From an uncultured Neisseriaceae bacterium (GTDB taxonomy: Bacteria > Pseudomonadota > Gammaproteobacteria > Burkholderiales > Neisseriaceae): DNA of 32,060 bases. Under the pieces are notes generated by a model, which did no database searches, was not told the origin of the DNA, and saw only the letters and a list, made by a program, of their open reading frames with translations. Position numbers and translations under genes: made by a program. How positions within the stretch are numbered: the stretch's first letter is position 1; the number at the start of each line of letters is the position of its first letter. The stretch is from the NCBI GenBank assembly GCA_946481965.1, contig CAMLPN010000025.1:1-32060 (forward strand), written 5' to 3'. Shown piece after piece: positions 1-9,265 of the stretch.

Positions 1-375
1 ACTAAGGTCGCTATTTTGGTTTGTTCTGATTATAAATATCACTGCTGGTTATAGCCACCCCAGCTTAAACTATAAAATTTGTTGTTCACAGCAAACTAAA
101 TATCTCTTGATTCAATACAGGCTTGGACAATTCATTTTATGAACTATGACCTATTAGTTGTTGAAATTATACTCTTAATAAAACGTCAACCTATTAAAAT
201 AATGAATGAAGAATAACAGAATTTTGATAGCTAATTTACTTTGATCAAATACCAATTAAAAAATATCGATTAAGTTTTTAGTCAATCCTCAAATTTCACA
301 TTCGCATGCAAAGGCTAAGATTTTGTGCTTCATCAGTGTCTTCAAACTGGTGTCAATAATCTAAATTGATAATAT
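1..375. other. Gene-free AT-rich stretch downstream of ribA
   Basis: No convincing open reading frame on either strand and no clear hairpin with a T-tract. The segment lies 3' of ribA (which runs on the minus strand), so its right part should contain the ribA transcript end, but I could not identify an intrinsic terminator. Confidence 0.5.
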
Positions 376-999
376 TTAATCAGCAAAATGTCCCATTTTG
401 GCTATTTTGGTATGCAGATAATGCTCATTATCTTCATTAATACCAACATGTAACGGAACTCGTTCAACCACATCTATCCCCATTTTTTGCATTGTTGCTA
501 CTTTTTGCGGATTATTTGTCATTAATCTTAGACTTTGAACATCTAAATAATCCAGTATATATTTAGCCAATTTAAAATCTCGTGCATCGATGGGTAGATT
601 CAAAGCTATGTTTGCTTCAACTGTATCCATACCTTCATCCTGCAAATGATAAGCACGAATTTTATTCAATAATCCTATACCTCGACCTTCCTGACGCAAA
701 TAAATAATCACGCCTTGACCTTCAGCCTGTACTGCCTGCATTGCCGCTTGAAGCTGCGGTCCACAATCACAGCGTTTAGAAAATAAAGCGTCTCCAGTTA
801 GACATTCGGAATGGATTCTTCCCAGTACAGCTTGTTGCCCAGAAACATTACCTGTTGTGAGAGCAATATGTTCCTGACGATTCGGCACATCCTCAAAACC
901 ATACATAGTAAAAACACCCCATTGAGTCGGTAATCGACAAGTTGCAATAAAACGCAACGGGCAATTCTCTGCAAATTTAGTGTATTGTGTTTTTGTCAT
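376..999 (-). CDS. ribA: GTP cyclohydrolase II (RibA)
   Basis: Cytosolic enzyme that opens GTP to 2,5-diamino-6-ribosylamino-4(3H)-pyrimidinone 5'-phosphate, formate and pyrophosphate, the first step of riboflavin synthesis. The 207-residue length is normal for a stand-alone RibA. The zinc site is seen as C66, C77 and C79, with the same spacing as the three cysteines of E. coli RibA, inside the stretch [18 protein letters not shown]. The GTP-binding loop RQEGRGIGL lies at residues 102-110 and the TNNPQK motif at 161-166. There is no fused DHBP synthase domain. The start is the ATG preceded by AAGGGA, six bases upstream. It overlaps the end of the upstream GAF-like gene by 23 bp, so the pair is probably co-transcribed and translationally coupled. 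No FMN riboswitch was recognised nearby. Confidence 0.96.
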   Translation of the reverse strand: MTKTQYTKFAENCPLRFIATCRLPTQWGVFTMYGFEDVPNRQEHIALTTGNVSGQQAVLGRIHSECLTGDALFSKRCDCGPQLQAAMQAVQAEGQGVIIYLRQEGRGIGLLNKIRAYHLQDEGMDTVEANIALNLPIDARDFKLAKYILDYLDVQSLRLMTNNPQKVATMQKMGIDVVERVPLHVGINEDNEHYLHTKIAKMGHFAD

Positions 1000-1711
1000 T
1001 ATTATTCCCTTTTGTCTGCCCTGCCAACATAGCTGTCTGAATATTTATCATTAACGGTACTAGGGCAACCGCCATTGCGATCCAATCGATTAGCTCACTT
1101 TTTGCAAATGCGTTTTTATGAGTATGACTTACAAATAAAACCCCTAATACTTGTCCTTGTAAATCAGTTATGGGCACTGATAATTGACTTACACCGATCT
1201 GTTTACCATTTAGGCTACCGTCTTTTAACCATTCGTCTATGTCATCAATCTGACTTAACCAGCCAGTAATAGCGGATCGTACAAATAAATATTGCTGTTG
1301 ATGTTGTTGATCACAACTTAAATAAGCTGGCAGGGTAGCACCCTGTGAAACAAGCCGAACCAAACATTTGTTAGTTGTTGTGTTTTCAAACAAAAACAAA
1401 CTAGCACATAGATTTTGATGACGACTGCACCAAGAATCAATTGCTAGATACAGCTGACGTAGAGTATGGACTATATTGTTTTCAGATTTGGGAATATCTT
1501 GATTTTGGGATAAGTAAATATCTTGGATATTAACGCCAAGCTTGGTAGCCAGATTGAAATTATTTTCCTCATACCATATCACTGAAGTATCAATTTCAGC
1601 CTGTGCCATTTGTAATACTGTTTGTACAGCCAAAACTGCCATTTCTACTTCATCTGCCGGTAAATTTAACCCCTGCGTAGTTAAATATTCTCGCACTGCA
1701 TTGCCGGACAT
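977..1711 (-). CDS. GAF-domain-like protein of unknown role
   Basis: A 244-residue soluble protein with no signal peptide. The second half (about residues 90-230) has the pattern of a GAF sensor domain, ending in a strand-turn-strand with [20 protein letters not shown] and a final helix. The first about 60 residues look helical. There is no attached output domain (no GGDEF, kinase or HTH), so it may be a small ligand- or redox-sensing protein or a GAF-fold protein that has lost sensing. The start ATG has a good ribosome-binding site (AAGGAAAATT before ATG). The gene reads into ribA with a 23-bp overlap. A link to flavin metabolism is only inferred from this coupling. I do not recognise a named family. 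Confidence 0.7.
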   Translation of the reverse strand: MSGNAVREYLTTQGLNLPADEVEMAVLAVQTVLQMAQAEIDTSVIWYEENNFNLATKLGVNIQDIYLSQNQDIPKSENNIVHTLRQLYLAIDSWCSRHQNLCASLFLFENTTTNKCLVRLVSQGATLPAYLSCDQQHQQQYLFVRSAITGWLSQIDDIDEWLKDGSLNGKQIGVSQLSVPITDLQGQVLGVLFVSHTHKNAFAKSELIDWIAMAVALVPLMINIQTAMLAGQTKGNNNDKNTIH

Positions 1712-2035
1712 AATTTTCCTTGCTTAAATCATCTAAACTGCAATTGTAACTGAAAATAATTTTCTCACCAGCTCCTTATAATCGTACTTCAACCACACAT
1801 CAGTTAAATTAGCTTGTGAAATGAGCAGTTAATTAATCAGTATTGATTTTTTTCTAAGCATACAAATTCAAAACTAGGATGAAGTTTCAACTTCAAAACC
1901 ATGGGAATATTAGCTTAAAAAAGGTGTTAATAAACGTTTATATAATTAAAATATTGTCGCAAACTTGCTTTATTTCAAATACTTATTAAGATGTAAGTGC
2001 TGTATATTTTTAGGCAAACATATAAAGGAGTAGAA
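1712..2035. other. Divergent intergenic region between the GAF-like gene and the YjzC-like gene
   Basis: AT-rich, no open frame of note. It should hold promoters for both flanking genes. A TATAAT at 1941-1946, next to the palindrome TAAACGTTTA (1931-1940), is a candidate -10 element for the plus-strand gene, but no good -35 box is visible at the expected distance. Confidence 0.4.
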
Positions 2036-2218
2036 ATGAGCAATTTAAAACCCGGTGATAACACTGGCACCAATGGTGGTATTTATCAGGAAGTCGACCA
2101 GCATGGTCATGCCGTAGAAAATTTTGTGACAGCGAAAGACCATGAAAAACTCCCTCCAACCCAGCATGCAGGGAATTTATGGAAGTTAATTAACAAAACT
2201 CCTGACAGTAAACATTAA
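2036..2218 (+). CDS. YjzC-like small protein (60 aa)
   Basis: Small soluble protein of unknown function. The longest frame would add 13 residues from 1997, but the ATG at 2036 has a strong ribosome-binding site (AAAGGAG, five bases upstream) and gives a start that fits the family. The sequence begins MSNLKPGDNTGTNGGIYQEV and keeps the features I recall from YjzC of Bacillus: an early KPGD, a following NG(G)IY-EV, a D-x-x-G turn, and a late tryptophan. It is rich in Gly, Asp, His and Lys and has no membrane segment. It is monocistronic, with a hairpin 44 bases after the stop. The family assignment is from memory of the motif pattern and is moderately secure; the existence of the gene is more secure than the name. 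Confidence 0.68.
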   Translation: MSNLKPGDNTGTNGGIYQEVDQHGHAVENFVTAKDHEKLPPTQHAGNLWKLINKTPDSKH

Positions 2219-2262
2219 TTAATGTTGATGGCTTAAAGTGAAAGAAATATCTTGTGCATTAT

Positions 2263-2296
2263 GAAAGGGTGTATCCTGAGACAGATTCACCCTTTC
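2263..2296 (+). terminator. Hairpin after the YjzC-like gene
   Basis: Perfect 9-bp inverted repeat GAAAGGGTG / CACCCTTTC with a 16-base loop, followed by TCTATTTGG. It sits between the plus-strand YjzC-like gene and the convergent minus-strand PAP2 gene, so it may serve either. The T-tract is weak. Confidence 0.5.
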
Positions 2297-2339
2297 TCTA
2301 TTTGGTTTGTTTATCAAATTGAACGATATTGTTTGCTGA

Positions 2340-2930
2340 TTAACTTACTAAAACATAAACTTGATAAGCCAACCAACCCAATAATGCTCCAAACGGCAGA
2401 TCAATAAAATAATGCTGTTTGGTAAACATGCAGGATAAAGCGATGAGTAATGGGAATAAAAATACGATATATCCCAGAGTTGGTAAGGCAAATAAAGCGG
2501 TTAAAGTCGCCACTGAAACATGCATACTGGGAAAACAATTGGAACTGTCATCATATTTTTGCACCAATTGCAGGAATTTTTCTGAAGCTGTTTTACCCTG
2601 ATTGATAGTGCGCCAGTGTTTGGGCGTGGCAACAGGAAAAGCCACAAAACAAATCATCTGCATAAACATCAGACTAACATATGTTATCGCCATCAGCACG
2701 AACTGCCGCATATCCTGAATAATCCAGTTCAAATATAAAATAGCCGGATAATAAAGAAAACTGTAAATCCATGACCAGACTGGCCAATAGGGAATTTTTT
2801 CATCTAGAGGAGAGGAATATATTTTGACACGATTAGCTGTGAAGCGTTGCGTAAAAAAATAAAACTGATATACGCCGATAATCATGATACCGCTAAGTAT
2901 TAGAGTAATTAATCTATCTATAAACTGCAT
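2340..2930 (-). CDS. PAP2-superfamily membrane phosphatase/phosphotransferase
   Basis: A 196-residue polytopic inner-membrane protein with about five to six hydrophobic segments. The C-terminal half carries the PAP2 signature in the variant form seen in the inositol-phosphotransferase/AUR1-like branch: CFPSMHVSVAT near residue 133 (PSMH in place of the more common PSGH) and KQHYFIDLPFGALLGW near 170-185, with the histidine and the aspartate of the H-Y-x-x-D motif. The first signature motif (K-x6-R-P) is not evident. Such enzymes act on lipid phosphates or transfer phospho-head groups at the membrane; the substrate cannot be read from sequence. The start ATG has no clear Shine-Dalgarno sequence. 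The gene stands alone and converges on the YjzC-like gene. Confidence 0.8.
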   Translation of the reverse strand: MQFIDRLITLILSGIMIIGVYQFYFFTQRFTANRVKIYSSPLDEKIPYWPVWSWIYSFLYYPAILYLNWIIQDMRQFVLMAITYVSLMFMQMICFVAFPVATPKHWRTINQGKTASEKFLQLVQKYDDSSNCFPSMHVSVATLTALFALPTLGYIVFLFPLLIALSCMFTKQHYFIDLPFGALLGWLAYQVYVLVS

Positions 2931-3340
2931 GCAGGCTAACTTTCAAAGTCGGTGATATTGGTAAGGTTATAATTATTAAATATAATTATTAAATTGTTAA
3001 ATCAATAACAGTAAATATTAATATTATTTTACCGTAATAATATTTATCTAACAAATCAGGAAATTTATTTTCATTTTGTAGTCACCTATTTGAAAAAGGT
3101 TTATATCGTTATTCTTTTTGTAGGTACTAGCGGTATTTTCATTATTTCATTTAGTCTAAATTAAATTTTCTAGTTAGCGCCAATTGCTAAAAAAAACAGT
3201 TCATAAGCTGTCAGATGGAAATTTTTACATTCACTCAAATAACTATTATCACGTTTGGTATATAAATTACGTTTAACATTCAAGTTGAACTACGGCAAAA
3301 TAGACAAACTTCATTTCAAAATTAAAGACAGTAGTAGTCT
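2931..3340. other. Divergent intergenic region upstream of cca
   Basis: Very AT-rich. It must carry the promoter for cca (plus) and for the PAP2 gene (minus); no pair of -35/-10 boxes is convincing. A 24-codon hydrophobic frame opening with TTG at 3090 (KKVYIVILFVG...) reads like a small membrane peptide but has no ribosome-binding site. Confidence 0.4.
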
Positions 3341-4579
3341 ATGGAAATCTATCTGGTAGGTGGTGCAGTACGAGATAAATATCTGCAACGACCCGTAGTT
3401 GATCGTGACTGGGTAGTTGTTGGCGCAACTGCCCAGGATATGCTTAATGCTGGTTATCAACCCGTTGGTCGAGATTTTCCGGTATTTCTGCATCCGCAAA
3501 CTCATGAAGAATATGCTCTGGCACGCACAGAGCGCAAAGTTGCCGCAGGATATGCTGGTTTTCAGTTTTATGCCGATAAAGATGTAACACTGCAACAGGA
3601 TTTACTCAGACGAGACCTGACTATTAATGCAATGGCTGAAGATAAGCAGGGTAATTTAATCGATCCTTATAATGGGTTGAACGATTTACAACAGGGCATT
3701 CTGCGCCACGTCAGTCCAGCATTTGCAGAAGATCCGGTACGAATCTTGCGTATTGCCCGTTTCGCCGCTCGCTATGGATTTCAGATTGCGCCAGAAACAA
3801 TGCATTTAATGCAAAATATGGTATCTGCTGGTGAAGTGAATGCACTGGTTCCGGAACGAGTGTGGCTGGAATTAGCTAAAGGATTGATGGAAAAACAGCC
3901 CCGACGGATGATCGAAACTTTACAAGCGTGTGGAGCTTTAGAAATAATTTTGCCCGAGATTGCTGCACTATTTGGCGTACCACAACGAGCTGAATTTCAT
4001 CCTGAGATAGATAGCGGCGAACACACCTTGCTTACTTTACAGTATGCAGCTGAACACGATTATTGCCTTGAAGAACGTTATGCAGCTCTGACCCATGATC
4101 TTGGTAAAGCGATTACACCATCGTACCTATTGCCACATCATTACGGACATGATGCAGCTGGAATTAAACCACTGCAAGCCTTAAATCAGCGCTGGAACGT
4201 ACCTAAAAATTGCGCACAGCTGGCATTACTCTGTTGTACTTATCATATCCAGTTACACAGTGTAAGCCAGTTAAAACCTCGTACAGTTTTGAAGATTTTG
4301 CATAAAACCGATGCAATACGCAGACCACAACGCTTTTTGCAGGTACTACGCGTCTGTATGGCCGACGCACGTGGCAGAGCTGGTTTTAAAGACAAAGACT
4401 ATCCACAATTACAACACTGGCAGAAATTACAGCAAGCCGCTACCAACATCGATGCTGCAGCAATAGCTCAGGCACAGACAAGACCTGAATTAATTGCCAC
4501 AGCTATTGATCAGGCAAGGTTACAACAAATTACTCCTATTCAGAATGCTTATCGTCAAACTAATGCACCAAGTCATTAA
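3341..4579 (+). CDS. cca: CCA tRNA nucleotidyltransferase
   Basis: Adds or repairs the 3'-terminal CCA of tRNAs using CTP and ATP. Its 412 residues equal the length of the E. coli enzyme. The N-terminal class II nucleotidyltransferase head shows LVGGAVRD (residues 5-12) and the metal-binding D21/D23 pair in DRDW. LLRRDLTINAMA and the downstream RILRIARFAARYGF helix are the usual base-recognition and neck elements. A C-terminal HD phosphohydrolase domain is present (HTLL... then THDLGKA), typical of gammaproteobacterial and betaproteobacterial Cca with 2',3'-cyclic phosphodiesterase and phosphatase activity. No strong Shine-Dalgarno precedes the ATG. The stop is two bases before the glnD start, so the two are surely co-transcribed. 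Confidence 0.97.
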   Translation: MEIYLVGGAVRDKYLQRPVVDRDWVVVGATAQDMLNAGYQPVGRDFPVFLHPQTHEEYALARTERKVAAGYAGFQFYADKDVTLQQDLLRRDLTINAMAEDKQGNLIDPYNGLNDLQQGILRHVSPAFAEDPVRILRIARFAARYGFQIAPETMHLMQNMVSAGEVNALVPERVWLELAKGLMEKQPRRMIETLQACGALEIILPEIAALFGVPQRAEFHPEIDSGEHTLLTLQYAAEHDYCLEERYAALTHDLGKAITPSYLLPHHYGHDAAGIKPLQALNQRWNVPKNCAQLALLCCTYHIQLHSVSQLKPRTVLKILHKTDAIRRPQRFLQVLRVCMADARGRAGFKDKDYPQLQHWQKLQQAATNIDAAAIAQAQTRPELIATAIDQARLQQITPIQNAYRQTNAPSH

Positions 4580-4581
4580 TT

Positions 4582-7149
4582 ATGCTTAATAACACTGACA
4601 TTACTCAACTGACGCAATTATTTCAACAACAAAAAAAGGAGGCAGCACATTCATATCGACAAAAACGTCTGCCTTATGTTTACTTTCAACAACATGATGA
4701 GGCGATCTCTCTTATATTGTCGCATTTATGGCAGGAATTTTTTTCAGGGCATTCATTGTGCTTATTGGCTATTGGTGGCTTTGGTCGTTGCGAAATGTAT
4801 CCATTTTCGGATATGGATTTTGCTATCGTTAGTGCCAAAGAAATTGACAGCGCTTTAGAGGAGAAAATTGGTTTATTTATTCAGACCCTATGGGATCTTC
4901 ATCTGCAACCAGCACCTAAAGTGGGGACGATTGAACAATTATGTGATAGCGCGCGCGCAGATTTAACCAGTGATTCTGCTTTTTTGGAAAGCCGCTATAT
5001 CTGCGGTCAAGCTGAGTTGGCTAGGCAATTCATTTCCCAACTGGACTTACAACGAGATATTGCGGCCTTTATAGAAGGTAAAATCCTTGAGCAGCAACAA
5101 CGATACACCAAAACTTCTGGTGAAGCAGCGTTACTGGAGGCCAATGTTAAAACAGCGCCCGGTGGCTTAAGAGATATTCATAATTTACTCTGGCTGGCTA
5201 AAGTACAGGGTTTGCCGCCACGCCTGCAACCATTAATGAAAAAAGGTATTTTAAATCGTACCGAAGTACAGTTATTACTGGATTGCCAGATTATGCTGGC
5301 AAAAATTCGTATTGATTTACATCTAGCCGCTAACCGCGCAGAAGATCGGTTAATCTTTGATCTACAAACTCAAGTAGCAATTAACATGGGCTACAACGAT
5401 GATGCTACCTCTCGCGCCAGTGAAAAATTAATGCATGATTTTTATCGTGCCAGTAAAGGAGTAAAACAACTTAACGGCATTTTTTTGCCTATGTTACGCG
5501 ACCGTGTATATGCTACCTTACCACGAGTCATAGTGGATCTGGACGAACATTATTATCAGATTGGTAATCTGCTGGCTTGTAAGGATGAAAAAATATTTTG
5601 GCAAGACCCCAGCCATATCTTTACTATCCTACACATTGCACAAGCACATAATGATGTCATCGGGCTTTATCCGCAAACTTTGCGAGCATGGTGGTCAGCA
5701 GTACACGAGCTGGTTAACGACGATTTTTATCATAATGCCGCTAATCGCATAAGCTTTTTGCGTTTTTTTAAACATGGCGAAGGTCTAACCCACTTATTGC
5801 GGTTTATGAATCTTTACGGGTTGCTAGGCTGCTATTTGCCAGCATGGAGAAAAATTGTTGGTTTATTGCAAAATGATTTATTCCATATCTATCCCGTTGA
5901 TGATCATATTCTGATGGTGGTGCGCAATATGCGCCGCCTCGTATTTGATCAGCACAGTCATGAACTACCTTTTGCGTCCAGCTTAATGCAAGACTTTCCT
6001 CAAAAACATATATTATATCTAGGGGCATTATTTCATGATATAGGAAAAGGACGCGGCGGTGATCATGCTAAAAAAGGAGCGGTGGATGCGCGCCGTTTTG
6101 CCGAAGACCATTGTCTCAGCGCTGAAGAAGCCGATTTACTGATCTGGCTGGTGGAAGATCATTTATTAATGTCGATGACCGCACAGAAAGAAGATATCCA
6201 CGACCCTGCTGTAGTGAGTAGATTTGCTCAGCGTGTACAGACTAAAGAACGATTAACTGCTCTCTTTTTACTGACTACAGCCGATATTCGCGGCACTAAC
6301 CCCAAAATATGGAACTCATGGAAAGCTAGTCTGCTGGAAAATCTCTATAAAGCTACCTTACACCAACTTAACAGCCAGCAATCCAATCCTGAGAGTATCA
6401 TTACCGACCGTCAGCAACTTGCGGTAAGAGAGCTAAACAAATGTCACTTTGAAACCAGTAAACAGCGTAAGCTCTGGCAAATTTTGGGACAAGCCTATTT
6501 TGTCCGCCACGAATGGAAAGATATATTGTGGCATATCTCTAAATTGATTAACTATGAGCAACAGGCGCAATCACATAGTCAATTAGTACCGGAAACCAAT
6601 ACCCTCAAAGTAATGATATATATGCCCAACCGTTCGAAATTATTTGCACAGTTAGCGACTATATTTAGTCAGAATGGCATGAATATTTTGGCTGCACGAG
6701 CCTATATCACCGAACATAATTTTATTCTGGACACCTTTATTCTTGAAATGCCTGATAATTGTCCAAAACAAGATTATTTGTTTATACAGGGAAAAATGGA
6801 TCTTGCCCTTAATCAGTTTGTTAACGGTCAGTTACCAGCAATCTCGCAAAATACAGCTTTACTTAGTCGCCGAAGTCGCCATATGCGTTTAGCACCACGG
6901 ATTGATATATATGAAGAAGAAACGGCAGGCTGGTACAGTCTGGATATTATTACCGCCAATCGACGGTTTTTACTGGCCAATATTGCAGAAGTATTATCTG
7001 ATTTAAATATCAGCATTCGTTTTGCCAAGATTGCGACACTGGATGAACGCGTTGAAGATAGTTTTTTAGTATATGCACCACAGCTAGCAGAAACTCGTCA
7101 ACAACTTGAATTGAAAAATGCCTTACTGGATCAAATCATATTACAGTAG
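4582..7149 (+). CDS. glnD: Bifunctional PII uridylyltransferase / uridylyl-removing enzyme (GlnD)
   Basis: Senses glutamine and attaches or removes UMP on the PII signal proteins, setting nitrogen assimilation. The 855 residues are close to the usual about 860-890. Domains in order: nucleotidyltransferase with GGFGRCE (65-71) and the catalytic D77/D79 in SDMD; GlnD helical linker region (about 150-330); HD hydrolase domain with LFHDIGKGRGGDH near 481-493, used for deuridylylation; two C-terminal ACT domains (about 673-745 and 784-855), the glutamine sensors. The loop reads GRCEM where most homologues have GRGEL, a small deviation. It starts two bases after cca. The PII partner gene is not in this window. 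Confidence 0.96.
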   Translation: MLNNTDITQLTQLFQQQKKEAAHSYRQKRLPYVYFQQHDEAISLILSHLWQEFFSGHSLCLLAIGGFGRCEMYPFSDMDFAIVSAKEIDSALEEKIGLFIQTLWDLHLQPAPKVGTIEQLCDSARADLTSDSAFLESRYICGQAELARQFISQLDLQRDIAAFIEGKILEQQQRYTKTSGEAALLEANVKTAPGGLRDIHNLLWLAKVQGLPPRLQPLMKKGILNRTEVQLLLDCQIMLAKIRIDLHLAANRAEDRLIFDLQTQVAINMGYNDDATSRASEKLMHDFYRASKGVKQLNGIFLPMLRDRVYATLPRVIVDLDEHYYQIGNLLACKDEKIFWQDPSHIFTILHIAQAHNDVIGLYPQTLRAWWSAVHELVNDDFYHNAANRISFLRFFKHGEGLTHLLRFMNLYGLLGCYLPAWRKIVGLLQNDLFHIYPVDDHILMVVRNMRRLVFDQHSHELPFASSLMQDFPQKHILYLGALFHDIGKGRGGDHAKKGAVDARRFAEDHCLSAEEADLLIWLVEDHLLMSMTAQKEDIHDPAVVSRFAQRVQTKERLTALFLLTTADIRGTNPKIWNSWKASLLENLYKATLHQLNSQQSNPESIITDRQQLAVRELNKCHFETSKQRKLWQILGQAYFVRHEWKDILWHISKLINYEQQAQSHSQLVPETNTLKVMIYMPNRSKLFAQLATIFSQNGMNILAARAYITEHNFILDTFILEMPDNCPKQDYLFIQGKMDLALNQFVNGQLPAISQNTALLSRRSRHMRLAPRIDIYEEETAGWYSLDIITANRRFLLANIAEVLSDLNISIRFAKIATLDERVEDSFLVYAPQLAETRQQLELKNALLDQIILQ

Positions 7150-7187
7150 TATCCGCTAACTACAGACCACACACTACCAGAGCCAAT

Positions 7188-8069
7188 ATGTATCATTTCC
7201 AAATTGACAGTCACATACTCAATCAATGGCAGCGATATGCCAAAGTGAATTTTGCTGCACTATGTCAGTCTCGTCCAGCTGAAAGTCACAAAGGTACTTT
7301 TGGAACACTGGGGATTTTAGGTGGACAACAGGGTATGTCTGGCGCCATTATTTTGGCAGGTAGTGCAGCACTAAAGAGTGGGTGCGGTAAAGTATGGCTT
7401 GGCTTTAATCAGTCAGATTTACCGCTGGCTGTCATTCCTCATCAGCCAGAGCTAATGTTAGCTACAGCCACAAATTTGCTGGAACGTGAAGATATTTCTG
7501 CATGGGTTATTGGGTGCGGTTTGGGAACACAAACTGTTGCGCAACAATTACTCATTCATTGTCTGCATATCACTGGCCATCCAGTATTGCTTGATGCAGA
7601 TGCACTCAATTTACTGGCACAACAATCGAGTTTACTGAATGATCGAATTCCTAAAGACTGTCTCATACTTACCCCACACCCCGGTGAAGCAGCACGTTTG
7701 TTGCAATGCAGCATCAGAGAAGTACAAAATAATCGGCATCTGGCAGTCAACCGGCTGGCTGAGCGATACCGAGCATGGGTTGTTTTGAAAGGTCATCATA
7801 GTCTAATTGCCTCCCCTAGCGGGCAAATACGCCAAAACCAAAGTGGTAATGCAGGATTGGCAACCGCTGGTTCTGGCGATGTTCTTTCCGGCATTATTGG
7901 CAGCTTACTGGCTCAACGTATGCCACCTGAGCAGGCTATTGCTGGTGGTGTATGGCTTCACGGAGTTGCTGCTGAATTGCTTGCAGCTAATGGCATCGGA
8001 CCAATCGGTTTGTGTGCTGGCGAAATAGGCAACGCCGTACGCTGGTTACGAAACCGATTAACAGAATAA
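7188..8069 (+). CDS. nnrD: ADP-dependent NAD(P)H-hydrate dehydratase (NnrD)
   Basis: Repairs damaged cofactor by dehydrating (S)-NADHX and NADPHX with ADP hydrolysis. A 293-residue ribokinase-fold protein of the YjeF C-terminal/carbohydrate kinase family. Visible motifs: GTLGILGGQQGMSGA (residues about 41-55), the DADALNLL strand, LTPHPGEAARL, and the nucleotide-binding/catalytic GNAGLATAGSGDVLSG near residues 221-236. It is the stand-alone dehydratase without the NnrE epimerase domain to which it is fused in E. coli, so an epimerase should be encoded elsewhere. It begins 38 bp after glnD on the same strand and probably ends the cca-glnD-nnrD transcript. Only 69 bp separate it from the convergent racemase gene. 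Confidence 0.94.
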   Translation: MYHFQIDSHILNQWQRYAKVNFAALCQSRPAESHKGTFGTLGILGGQQGMSGAIILAGSAALKSGCGKVWLGFNQSDLPLAVIPHQPELMLATATNLLEREDISAWVIGCGLGTQTVAQQLLIHCLHITGHPVLLDADALNLLAQQSSLLNDRIPKDCLILTPHPGEAARLLQCSIREVQNNRHLAVNRLAERYRAWVVLKGHHSLIASPSGQIRQNQSGNAGLATAGSGDVLSGIIGSLLAQRMPPEQAIAGGVWLHGVAAELLAANGIGPIGLCAGEIGNAVRWLRNRLTE

Positions 8070-8138
8070 TTTATTGTGAAGAAAATCTTTCTTTATTATT
8101 CTGTTCTTTCTATAGTTTTGAGCAATACATAGTTCATT

Positions 8139-8831
8139 TTAAGCAAGAGCCATATTGACCGCAGCCTGAGCATGGATTTCGGTAGTATCAAAGACAGGCA
8201 CAGCACTATCCGCAGGTGATACCAATAACATTATTTCTGTACAACCTAAAATAATCGCTTCTGCTCCGGCATCAACTAGCTTTTGTATGATTTGGCGATA
8301 TTGTTGTCTGGATTCATCTCTAATAACGCCAGCAACCAGCTCCTGATAAATAATTCGATGCACAATTTGGCAATCTTCATCGTTTGGAATGAAAACCTCT
8401 AAGCCGAATTTATCTGCTAGCCGTCCTTTATAAAAATCCTGCTTCATAGTAAATTCAGTGCCGAGTAAACCAACCTTTTTTATTTTTTTACTGGTTATTT
8501 CTTTGGCTGTCGCATCCGCAATATGCAGCAAAGGAATATTGAGACAGGCCTGAACCAGTTCTGCTAGTTTATGCATAGTATTGGTACAGATGACAATAAA
8601 ATCAGCTCCGCCACGTTCCAGACTGACTGCCGCCTGACACATTTTTTCGCTTAACGCCTGCCAGTTACCTTCATGTTGTAGTGTTTCAATCTCGGCAAAA
8701 TCCATAGACCACATTAAGCTTTTCGCCGAGTGTGTGCTACCTAAACGGTTTCGCACTTCTTCATTAATCAGCCGATAATATTCGGCAGAACTTTCCCAGC
8801 TCATGCCACCAATTAAACCTATTGTTTTCAT
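8139..8831 (-). CDS. ygeA: Aspartate/glutamate racemase family protein, YgeA type
   Basis: PLP-independent two-cysteine racemase fold. From the chosen start it is 230 residues, the same as E. coli YgeA, which has been described as a broad-specificity amino-acid racemase. Catalytic cysteines are visible as C82 in CTNTMHK and C197 in GCTEI. The N-terminus MKTIGLIGGMSWES and the segment LLHIADAT match the YgeA subgroup closely rather than MurI. A start seven codons further upstream (8852) is possible but lacks a ribosome-binding site, whereas this ATG has AGGA eight bases upstream. The substrate is probably a non-canonical D-amino acid; it should not be called MurI. Monocistronic, convergent with nnrD. 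Confidence 0.9.
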   Translation of the reverse strand: MKTIGLIGGMSWESSAEYYRLINEEVRNRLGSTHSAKSLMWSMDFAEIETLQHEGNWQALSEKMCQAAVSLERGGADFIVICTNTMHKLAELVQACLNIPLLHIADATAKEITSKKIKKVGLLGTEFTMKQDFYKGRLADKFGLEVFIPNDEDCQIVHRIIYQELVAGVIRDESRQQYRQIIQKLVDAGAEAIILGCTEIMLLVSPADSAVPVFDTTEIHAQAAVNMALA

Positions 8832-9265
8832 AAATAAAATCCTGTTCAGCATTAAAGATTATAGTTTTATTTTATTTCATGTTTTTACCATAAACTATTA
8901 TCTAATTAATAGATTTTACATAAATAAAATCTAATATTAAACTTTAATAAAATTCACTAATAATTATTCCATGCATGATTTTGCTACTAAGAATATTAGA
9001 GATATTCTCATTTGAATTGAGTGAGAATAAGTGCTTATCAATAAAAAATTTAACTAGAATAATAATTCTCATCTATGCGCATTTAGGTTTGACGAGAAAT
9101 AAACAAAATAAGAAAAAGATTAAGACAAGATTTATTACCCAGACTAAAATTGTTGCATAAATATTCAGAACCTAACCAAATAAGTTCCATATAAAGCATT
9201 ACTGGTTAAAGAAATAGTGTTTTATTAATTTCAGCCAAGTAGCATAAATTTAGTTATTCTACAAA

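Noticed and set aside
3090-3164. 24-residue hydrophobic frame starting with TTG in the cca upstream region
   Set aside because: No ribosome-binding site, a rare start codon and very AT-rich sequence; hydrophobic codons are expected by chance in such DNA.
9057-9075. Full Fur box at the third ATTCTCAT copy
   Set aside because: Only part of the 19-bp consensus fits; kept as a weak motif observation and not annotated as an operator.
8975-9160. 61-codon plus-strand frame in the ygeA-HAD gap
   Set aside because: Composition follows the AT-rich background (Ile, Lys, Leu, Asn), no ribosome-binding site, no motif.
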